DNA from: DASZVB01 sp036272055
GTDB lineage: Bacteria; Myxococcota_A; Polyangia; Polyangiales; Polyangiaceae
Direction: 5' to 3'
Assembly (NCBI GenBank): GCA_036272055.1
Contig: DATAZL010000005.1
Coordinates: 1-64,000, forward strand
DNA length: 64,000 bases
Below are positions 52,408 to 59,018 of this stretch, in pieces (within the stretch, counting starts at the first letter, position 1; every line of letters starts with the position of its first letter). The notes beneath the pieces are model-generated. The model was given only the letters and a program-made list of their open reading frames with translations, had not been told where the DNA came from and ran no database searches. The translations under genes and the position numbers were made by a program.

Positions 52408-53379
52408 TTACCGTTCCAGCACCAGGAATCCCGAGAGCTCTCCTGGCTGCACTATCGCAACGTATTCCGGCGGAAGAGTAGGATCGGGCGCCAGAGCAAA
52501 CGCGTCGGGATCGACGCGCCACTCGAAGATGTCCTTCAGGGACAGCCACTCGTCGACGTAGTGAGAAAGGCCGATGAACCCTTCGTCGACTCTCATGGGC
52601 CGTAGGCCGCGGTCTCGGTCCACTTGAGAATGCCACGTTTGATCGTACTGCAGGTGCAATCGGTCATCGCCCGGGAATGGCTTGGACGCAGGTGCATACT
52701 CCGTGATATCAAGGCCGCGAAGGTACGTCCTGTCGCCGTCGACCACCAGCGGCCAGTACACCGGACCTGCCTGCGAACACACCGCGACCGATGGCGCGCC
52801 TCCGATAGTACGTTCGCCCTCATGCTCGCAGAGGTATGCTATCGTTCCCACGGCCTTCGCGATCCACCGCGCTCCTGATTCCCTCAAATCACGAGCGATG
52901 GCACCGAAAATCTGCTCTTTGGCGTCGGCGCGACCAACCATTAGAATCAGCGAACCAAAGCGCTTGGGCGCGTAAAGGTGCACCTCGGCCCGTCTCGAAG
53001 GGGCCGTGGTGACCTTCGCAAGCGCGGGCGTTCCGTTCGACAGAAATCCGGCGATGGCTACCTCACAACCGTCGGACCAGGGATTGTCGAGTTCAACGCG
53101 GTTCAACAAATAGGCATAGAGTCGAACGGTGCTGTAAAAGTTGATACGCTTGTCAGGTTCGGCTCGGTCGTGGTCTTCGGAAATTCCCCGGGTCAGTTCG
53201 GCGGCAGTGCTTGCTGATAGCGCGTTCCCGGCGGCGACTGCGCCAACCCGCGGGCCAAGAGCGTATGTCTTGATGCCGACGTTGGCCTTCGCGTGACCGA
53301 AACTCAGCCGACAATCCGCGGCGAGTAGGAACGATGCTTCCCCGCTTCCCAAATGCGTGGCGACGAACCCGATGGTCAT
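52408..53379 (-). CDS. Proteasome-like Ntn hydrolase
   Basis: 323 residues from the ATG at 53379; the 11 extra upstream codons are less likely. It starts Met-Thr and continues GSGEASFLLAADCRLSFGHA, then KTYALGPRVGAVAAGN, the front of the proteasome/HslV/Anbu fold. If Met is removed, Thr-2 would be the nucleophile, with Asp-22 and Lys-37 in the places of the family's Asp-17 and Lys-33. Later blocks support it: VAIAGFLSNGTPALAKV, GRADAKEQIFGAIARDL, TIAYLCEHEGERTIGGAPSV. A C-terminal extension of about 90 residues is unassigned. No AAA unfoldase partner is nearby. Between a broken DUF6602 gene and a DUF3800 gene, it may serve defence. Confidence 0.65.
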   Translation of the reverse strand: MTIGFVATHLGSGEASFLLAADCRLSFGHAKANVGIKTYALGPRVGAVAAGNALSASTAAELTRGISEDHDRAEPDKRINFYSTVRLYAYLLNRVELDNPWSDGCEVAIAGFLSNGTPALAKVTTAPSRRAEVHLYAPKRFGSLILMVGRADAKEQIFGAIARDLRESGARWIAKAVGTIAYLCEHEGERTIGGAPSVAVCSQAGPVYWPLVVDGDRTYLRGLDITEYAPASKPFPGDDRLHLQYDQTWHSQVDRDRGLRPMRVDEGFIGLSHYVDEWLSLKDIFEWRVDPDAFALAPDPTLPPEYVAIVQPGELSGFLVLER

Positions 53380-53517
53380 GCGATTTCCTTGAACGCTATC
53401 GCGGGCGCGCACGGCGCTGCTGCATCCACCCTAAGCGCGCTGGCCTGCAAGCACAACGTGACCGGTGGCGACACTGCGAACCTCGCTGCGACGCGCGGCG
53501 GAACCCGCCGGGCGGGC

Positions 53518-54369
53518 TCACGTCGTTTGCCCGGTCTCCTCTGGCGGTACATCCTCAAGCTCCATGGGCTTGACCGTGACTCCATCGACGAACAACGGTG
53601 CGATCCTCGACGCGATGCTCAGAAGAGCGACGTCGAGAGAGGAGAGAGGATCCCGATCCAACAAGATTTGCGAGCGATTGAGCACGAAGGCGGCAAAATC
53701 TGCAAACTGCAGACCCCAGATGTCGCGAGAGTCTGCGGACATCACGAGGCCCCGAAAGAACGGAGGATGCCACATAGGCACCAAAAGGGCGCGTCCGTTC
53801 TTCTTCCAGCCCTCGTCGAGAAAGACCGGCGCGCTCTCGCCCGGCGAAAGCTGCTTCAAGAGGTAATTTCTAAGTTTTACGAGCAAGAACATTCGGGAGA
53901 CATCCTTGTTGCTGGTGGGATCCAACAGGCCGGGCGTTTTAGGAAGGCTCTTTGCTGCAGCGAGTACGTGAGCTGAGGCACTCGCGTCGATCGATTGAAC
54001 GAGAAAACGGATGTCGTGGGAAACCGCGATCTCTGCGAAGAACTCAAGAAGCGCCAGACGCGTCGCGATGGGGAGGTCGCGATACGGGCCAGAACCGTTG
54101 TAGATATGAACAAAGTGAAACTCCACACCGCCGCCCGCAGCGCGAAGCTCTTCGAGGACTCCGGGCATCTGCTCCATGAGCGCAGCCCCAGCCGCGGGTG
54201 GAAACACGGCTGCGACGTGTGTCTCGCGATCATGCGGCAGGGTCGCAGGCGCCACGGACCTCCCGCCAGGTCCTGTGTCGTCTACGTACGCGGACCACAC
54301 TCGCCCCTCTGCAATCATGGACAGAATGTCCGCATAGCGAACCTGCTTCTGCTTACCCATGCGTGACAT
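53518..54369 (-). CDS. DUF3800-like protein
   Basis: 283 residues. It carries the DUF3800 landmarks: an early strand with Asp residues (WSAYVDDTGPGG, D30/D31), VEFHFVHIYNGSGPY, FLDEGWKKNGR near residue 188, and GLVMSADSRDIWGLQFADFA near 210-230. The order of acidic residues suggests a metal-dependent RNase-H-like fold. DUF3800 proteins recur in prophages and defence islands; their substrates are unknown. It is the first gene of the minus-strand run that continues into the Ntn hydrolase. Confidence 0.65.
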   Translation of the reverse strand: MSRMGKQKQVRYADILSMIAEGRVWSAYVDDTGPGGRSVAPATLPHDRETHVAAVFPPAAGAALMEQMPGVLEELRAAGGGVEFHFVHIYNGSGPYRDLPIATRLALLEFFAEIAVSHDIRFLVQSIDASASAHVLAAAKSLPKTPGLLDPTSNKDVSRMFLLVKLRNYLLKQLSPGESAPVFLDEGWKKNGRALLVPMWHPPFFRGLVMSADSRDIWGLQFADFAAFVLNRSQILLDRDPLSSLDVALLSIASRIAPLFVDGVTVKPMELEDVPPEETGQTT

Positions 54370-54689
54370 GATCGGGCTAGCGTATCGCAGTTATGCCACG
54401 GCAGCAACGCGCAACGAAGGCCACGCGCCATGCCCGACGTTCTCGCGTTCAGCTGAAAGCGCCCGGGTTGGGCGGCGATGCTGCTTACGTCGCGTTCATT
54501 TCGCGCTCTGGCTCGTCAGCGCGACCGCCTTGTCCAGCTTGTTGTATGCACGCAGCAGTCTCAAAGTGTCGCGTCCATCAATGCAACAAAATCGCCGTGC
54601 GCGACCTGGTTGGAGCCATCTGCTCTTCGAGCGTGAGGTAAGTCCAGCCGTCCTCCGTCCTGCCGTCGTCGATGAGCTTGACGCTTGCC
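54370..54689. other. Spacer upstream of the DUF3800 gene and integrase remnant
   Basis: 320 bp. The minus strand should hold the DUF3800 promoter. The plus strand may hold further degraded integrase sequence, but no frame is convincing. Confidence 0.35.
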
Positions 54690-55180
54690 GCGGGGTTCTC
54701 CGCCAGGGCGAGCAGTGGAACCTCGAGCTCCAGGACCTCCGTCACGAGGATCCGGCACCCCACGTGGTCATTCGGCGCGGTTCGAAAGGCAAGTCCCCGA
54801 AGAGCAAGCGGTACGCCGCATCCACTCCTTCCGGCCGCGATCCTCGTCGTGCGCCGGTGGTTGGAGCTCCTCCCGGGCTACACGAAGAAGAACGCGGAAA
54901 GCCTCGTCTGGCCGACGCCAAGAGGCTGCCGACGTGCGAAGGGAAAGCTCTACGGTTCAAGGCGCAGCTCGGCAAAGTCGGAATCAAGCGCCACGTGCGC
55001 TGCCATGACCTACGTCACACCTGCGGTTCGTCGCTGATCGCCGGCTGGTGGGGGCGTCCATGGCGCCTCAAGGAGGTTCGCGAGGTGCTCGGTCCCGCGA
55101 GCATCACGATGACGGAGCGCTACGCGCATTTGGCCCCCTCCGTTATTTCGCAGGCTGCGGCCGAAACGAAAATTGGCCCC
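54690..55180 (+). pseudogene. Tyrosine recombinase (integrase) with several frameshifts
   Basis: Integrase sequence is spread over three frames. First comes LRQGEQWNLELQDLRHEDPA then PHVVIRRGSKGKSPKSK, with the first catalytic Arg region (LRxGE). Next, in another frame, RRWLELLPGYTKKNAESLVW with PTPRGCRRAKGKLYG. Then back to the first frame: GIKRHVRCHDLRHTCGSSLI, AGWWGRPWRLKEVREVLG and ITMTERYAHLAP, the H-x-L-R-H and Tyr of the catalytic core. The Tyr and the second Arg are preserved, but the frame is broken at least twice. It lies directly upstream of att-like module copy 2, as expected of an integrase. Confidence 0.75.
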
Positions 55181-55244
55181 CAATTGGCCCCCAAACCACC
55201 CGTCCCCGCGTCCGGGTCGAATGCGAATCCAGCGGGATTTCCGC

Positions 55245-55697
55245 TGCGCGCCAACTGGGTCCCAAGCTTGAACGTACGCTCGGCGGAATCATCGACCTCG
55301 GGAAGAGCGAAAACGTCGACGTTCCGCCTCCTTGGAGCCGCCGCTGGTGGGTCGCTTACTCGCCAAGGCCGAGCACTGGCAACGCGAACTCGACCGCGAA
55401 GACATCCAAAGCCGCGCCGAACTCGCCCGCCGCGAGGGACTCTCGCACGTCTACGTAGGTCACTTACTCGGGCTGCTCCGGCTACATCCTAACGTTCGCG
55501 CGGCGATCGCCGCTTTGCCGCCCGGGACGTCGCGGAGGGTGATCTCGGAGCGGAAGCTCCGGCCGTTGGCGAGGTTGACGTGGGAACGGCAGCTCGCGGA
55601 GCTGGAGTGGTTGGTGAGACGACGGAATCTGGCATGAGCGGCCTCCGTCGTGGGCCCGATCCGTCGTTGGTTGAGTACTCCGAGTTCGAATCGCGGG
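55245..55697 (+). repeat. Att-like HTH module, copy 2
   Basis: Same boundaries as copy 1: TGCGCGCCAACTGGGTCCCA at the start and a T-arm-like GAGTTCGAATCGCGGG at the end. It is 453 bp and directly follows the integrase remnant. Two single-base losses near 55283-55302 relative to copy 1 break the 5' part of its reading frame. Confidence 0.8.
55332..55637 (+). CDS. Small helix-turn-helix-like protein of the repeated module, short form
   Basis: 101 residues from a TTG at 55332, identical in layout to the product of 46808-47179 but lacking its first 22 residues because of upstream indels. The HTH-like core (RAELARREGLSHVYVGHLLG) is intact. Whether it is translated is uncertain because the start lacks a clear ribosome site. 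Confidence 0.5.
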   Translation: MEPPLVGRLLAKAEHWQRELDREDIQSRAELARREGLSHVYVGHLLGLLRLHPNVRAAIAALPPGTSRRVISERKLRPLARLTWERQLAELEWLVRRRNLA

Positions 55698-55773
55698 GGG
55701 AGGTACTACGACTGGACTCCGAGCCGCGGGTGGCGATCGCGGTGGGACTCGGGTGAGCCCAGATCGGCCGTCA

Positions 55774-56745
55774 CTAACTCGGCGGGGGAACAGTGCTTGG
55801 TGACACGATCGGCCGCAGAGCATCCAGCGTGAGCTGTTCCGTCATTAGCTCTGTCAGTGCGTCCTTCACGATCGTGGCTGTCACATTGATCTCGTAGACA
55901 CCGCCGATCACGACGCTCTCGAACGCTTCAGGTGATGCAGCGCGCCCCGAGAATATCGTACCATCGGCCAATTCAGCTTCGAACGCGCCCGTTCTTCTGT
56001 TGGCTGCATTGAGGCGAGCGCGGACCGTGAACGACTCCTCCTCCACCGAGGATTTATCGGCGTTGGTCAGAATAGGCAGCGCGCTTCGAGCGATACCCGC
56101 AGTAATCGAGTATCGACGCACCGTCGCGCTGCCAGGCCGCGCGAGCTTCGCGGATAGGTCGACGTTCCACGAGTCGAGTAACGCGAGAACACGCGCATAG
56201 CTTTGCGGTACGCGGCCGCGCCATCGGTGAATTGCGGCTAGCAGGGGCACTCGCTCAGCGCCCACAGAGATCAGATCGCCGAAGCCCTCCGCCGCTCGCA
56301 TAGCGAGACTCTCGCCAGGCAAAACTTGCTGTGCCGCGCCAGTCAGAGAAAGGCGTGAAACGAAGGAGCCAGGCGCGAAAGCGAGAACGTCAAGCGACGT
56401 CTGCTCAACAACGTCATTTGGAATCAGGCCTCGAGTCGTCGGCTTGCCAGTCGCTGATTGTCCAAGGGACGCGATCATTGCTTGAATGGCTTGCAGGAAC
56501 TCCCCGACGAAGCGAGCGGGCGCGGCCCCGTGCTTGGGGAATCCCACCACGAAGAGATCCATGAGGGGGACGTTCAAAACCGATGCGGTCGAGCAGAGAT
56601 CAGCGTCGGCGGCTTCAGCTTGAAGAGCGACGAGGCGCTGCGTGTACGCGGCACCAGCAGGAGACTGCAGCATCCACTCGGGCAGCTTCTCGATTAGCGC
56701 CTTGAGATCCGAAATCTCCTCCTGAATCAAAGTCAGGGCGTTCAT
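55774..56745 (-). CDS. Partner protein of the nucleotidyltransferase-like gene, unknown function
   Basis: 323 residues from the ATG at 56745, which overlaps the upstream stop (ATGA). A Leu/Glu-rich start (NALTLIQEEISDLKALIEKL) is followed by an alpha/beta body with LNVPLMDLFVVGFPKHGAAP and RFVGEFLQAIQAMIASLGQS. The C-terminal half is beta-rich (FEAELADGTIFSGRAASPEA, VVIGGVYEINVTATI). There is no signal or membrane segment. I recognise no family. Tight coupling suggests that it acts with the nucleotidyltransferase-like protein, as toxin, antitoxin, target or effector. Confidence 0.6.
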   Translation of the reverse strand: MNALTLIQEEISDLKALIEKLPEWMLQSPAGAAYTQRLVALQAEAADADLCSTASVLNVPLMDLFVVGFPKHGAAPARFVGEFLQAIQAMIASLGQSATGKPTTRGLIPNDVVEQTSLDVLAFAPGSFVSRLSLTGAAQQVLPGESLAMRAAEGFGDLISVGAERVPLLAAIHRWRGRVPQSYARVLALLDSWNVDLSAKLARPGSATVRRYSITAGIARSALPILTNADKSSVEEESFTVRARLNAANRRTGAFEAELADGTIFSGRAASPEAFESVVIGGVYEINVTATIVKDALTELMTEQLTLDALRPIVSPSTVPPPS

Positions 56746-57257
56746 CGGAACCCGCCCACGCATGTCCAAACCCGGCCCTTCTTCAACCCCGCTCGGTCCT
56801 GACCGAACCACTTTCGCCAATAGGCGCGAAGATGCTCGGTCACGGTCGTGTACTGAGGATCCGTTGGCGGAAACACGGGGACGACGTAAGCGTCGCAAGA
56901 GTAGCGCGGCTTCGAAGCCGACCCAGCTAGAAGCGCTTGCACCGCCACGCTGTTCATCAGTATCGCGACGTCAACCTCGACGACGAGATCCATGTCGCCA
57001 GGATCCACCTTACTCGTTGTGAAGCTCCCATTGAGGAGGCATGTCGCGTTGCCGGCCACGCCCGCGGCGGCGAGGTCCACGCGGTGCCGCTTATAGCCGC
57101 TATAGACGGGCTCCCTTCGGCTACGCCCCGCTACCAGGACGAATCGGCTCTCGAAGTCCGTTTCACAGGGCCAATAGTCACCCTCGGGTAAATACCCACT
57201 GCCATCGAATGCCGGCAACGGATCCGGAACGAGGGTGGAGGCTATTGTCGAGGACAT
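56742..57257 (-). CDS. DUF6932-like nucleotidyltransferase-fold protein
   Basis: 171 residues from the ATG at 57257, with AGAGG nine bases upstream. It reads LPAFDGSGYLPEGDYWPCET and FESRF, then the core LLNGSFTTSKVDPGDMDLVV at 74-93. The G-S-x10-D-x-D spacing fits the nucleotidyltransferase (MNT/pol-beta-like) active site, and the P-E-G-D/H-x-W opening matches DUF6932. Such minimal nucleotidyltransferases act in toxin-antitoxin modules by transferring nucleotides to proteins or tRNA, but its substrate is unknown. It forms a two-gene coupled operon with 55774-56745. Confidence 0.7.
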   Translation of the reverse strand: MSSTIASTLVPDPLPAFDGSGYLPEGDYWPCETDFESRFVLVAGRSRREPVYSGYKRHRVDLAAAGVAGNATCLLNGSFTTSKVDPGDMDLVVEVDVAILMNSVAVQALLAGSASKPRYSCDAYVVPVFPPTDPQYTTVTEHLRAYWRKWFGQDRAGLKKGRVWTCVGGFR

Positions 57258-57328
57258 CGTGAAGCCTCTTGTTTCTACCTCGTTTTCCTCTTCGAGGCGA
57301 TGAAAGTGCGAAGCCATTTCGGCTGCTT
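57258..57328. other. Short spacer with promoter of the nucleotidyltransferase operon
   Basis: 71 bp upstream of the operon; no clear promoter box is visible by eye. Confidence 0.3.
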
Positions 57329-57611
57329 CTAGGGGCGTTCTCGGGGCCTCGCAGGTCCGATCCCCCGCCGCACCCGCCCCGCGGTCGCGTGCACGAGCCG
57401 GAGCACGTCGCCCGCCACGATGGCGCACAGCCGGTCGGTAGCGTCCTCGGCACGCTTGAGCGCGGCCTTGCCGCCGAGGCTCACGGCCGGCGCCTTGCGC
57501 GCGCTCCGCGGCGCTACGCAACGCCGTCCCGGTCTCCGCGAGCTCGGCCTTGCGCGTCCGGTCCGTCTCGACGGCGTACATGGCGCGAGCGATGCCCAGA
57601 AGGTCACGCAC
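57329..57611 (-). pseudogene. Small helical gene, frameshifted
   Basis: A GTG at 57611 opens VRDLLGIARAMYAVETDRTR then KAELAETGTALRSAAERA; after a frameshift near 57500 another frame continues RKAPAVSLGGKAALKRAEDA then TDRLCAIVAGDVLRLVHATA. The joined protein would be about 95 residues, helical and basic at its end. Unknown function; similar in style to the other small genes of the broken element. Confidence 0.45.
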
Positions 57612-57839
57612 GGCCTCGAACGGGAGGGGCGGGACTCCGGCGGCATTGGACTACCAGGAAGGCACAGCGCCGCCGCGGACGCCAGAGACGTGGCGTGGCG
57701 TGGCGAAGTGCTCGACGTCGCGTGATTCGCTGACGCGTACATCTGACTACCAAAATCGCGTCCGGCCTGGGGCAATTCGTCTCGGCTGCCGTACGTTCGC
57801 GGGAACACGAGAGGCCCCACGAGAAAGGTATCATCTTTG
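57612..57839. other. Spacer
   Basis: 228 bp between divergent small pseudogenes. It contains AAAGG upstream of the plus-strand gene. Nothing else is recognised. Confidence 0.35.
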
Positions 57840-58156
57840 ATGTCGACGAAAGCCAAGTCCGCCACGAAGAAATCCGCCAACGCCAAGGTCGTCAGGCTCA
57901 AGCCGTGGCACCCGTACACGGGCCCGCGCGATCCCACCGCGCCGCCGACCTGCTTACGAAGGCCGACGAGCACCTTTGCGAAGCAATCGCCGCCCTCGGC
58001 GAGGCGATCGAAATTGATGACGCGAACGGCGACGAGGTCGGCGCCGGCTGACGCGAGCTCTGCGCCGTCGTGCGCGCGGCGCACGCGCTCAACGACAAGG
58101 CGATCGACGGTGACAACCACGTGCCGATCGCGTCCACGGGGCGGCCGAAGTCGTGA
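57840..58156 (+). pseudogene. Small gene with a frameshift and an internal stop
   Basis: An ATG at 57840 with AAAGG upstream opens a Lys-rich start (KAKSATKKSANAKVVRLKPW) then HPYTGPRDPTA. After a frameshift near 57940 it reads ADLLTKADEHLCEAIAALGE then AIEIDDANGDEVGAG, meets an in-frame TGA, and continues RELCAVVRAAHALNDKAIDG and GRPKS to 58156. The intact ancestor would have been about 105 residues. Unknown function. Confidence 0.5.
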
Positions 58157-58228
58157 CCTTGGCCGTCATGCCCGCGCGAGTCGCGCGCGGACCGGCTGCT
58201 TGATGTCGTGGTAGGGCCCGCGTATCGC

Positions 58229-58535
58229 CCCGCGATTCGAACCTCCGACTACCTGCCGCAACCCATCGCATCCCGTGATGCGGGGCCACTCGCGCCCGAT
58301 TCCGCCGTCTCAGCAACCACTCTAGCTTCGTGAGCTGCCGCTCCCACGTCAACCTTGCCAACGGCCGAAGCTTCCGCTCCGAGATCACTCTCCCGCGACG
58401 TTCCCGGGGGCAGAGCCGCGATCGCCGCGCGAACGTCAGGATGTAGCCGGAGCAGCCCGAGTAAGTGACCTACGTAGACCCAGGTCGATTATCCCGTCGA
58501 GCGCACCTTCATGCTTGGGACCCAGTTGGCGCGCA
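58229..58535 (-). repeat. Att-like HTH module, copy 3 (inverted, deleted)
   Basis: On the minus strand the module again starts TGCGCGCCAACTGGGTCCCA at 58535 and ends GGAGGTTCGAATCGCGGGG at about 58229. About 145 bp between the start and the helix-turn-helix core are missing, and an extra base after the TSR codons breaks the frame. The T-arm-like end is complete (GGTTCGAATC). Confidence 0.8.
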
Positions 58536-58574
58536 ACTCTGCGGCGGGAGTACCCGCCGCCAGTGCGCAGCCAG

Positions 58575-58960
58575 GAGAGTCATCCAGGTGCGGGCTCGGC
58601 CTCCGACCTCGCCCGAGTGCCTGGCCGGTGACGGGGCTCGGGCGCGGACGACCATCGCGGGCAGGAGGGAGAATCATCCAGGTGGCGGGCTCGGCCTGCG
58701 ACCTCGCCCGAGTGCCTGGCAGGTGACGGGGCTCGGGTGCGGACGACCATCGCGGGCAGGAGGGAGAGTCATCCAGGTGGCGGCGTCCGCCTCCGACCTC
58801 GCGCGGTGCCTTGCTGGGGGACGACTCGTTCTCGCGCTGACGCGCTCGCTCGAGTGACGGCGCGCTGGCAGAGTCATCCATATTGGGGCCCGGCCTCCGA
58901 CCTTGCCCCGTGCCTGGCGCGCCGGTCTGCGAGGTGGGATTCACTCTCCCGGACTGTTGT
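58575..58960 (+). repeat. 94-105-bp minisatellite, about four units
   Basis: Units start GA(G/A)(A/T)CATCCA-like at about 58575, 58669, 58764 and 58869 and share CTCGGCCTCCGACCTCGCCC. The first two differ at only a few positions. A single inverted unit precedes module copy 1. The array lies directly beside copy 3, so it is part of the module's flank. No protein is recognised in it. Confidence 0.75.
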
Positions 58961-59018
58961 CACTTGGTGGCGTACCAAGCGATGTTCATTCGGGCGCGGG
59001 CGCCAGGTGTCATCCGCA

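Noticed and set aside
54578..54763. A small minus-strand ORF over the integrase remnant (reads LIDDGRTEDGWTYLTLEEQM)
   Set aside because: It looks protein-like, but the plus strand carries integrase blocks in part of the same interval and there is no start context. Left unannotated as undecidable.
57329..58120. A single 263-codon minus-strand protein
   Set aside because: Its 5' two-thirds is antisense to a plus-strand pseudogene with a clear start and ribosome site. Only the 3' part matches coding sequence, and that begins in another frame.
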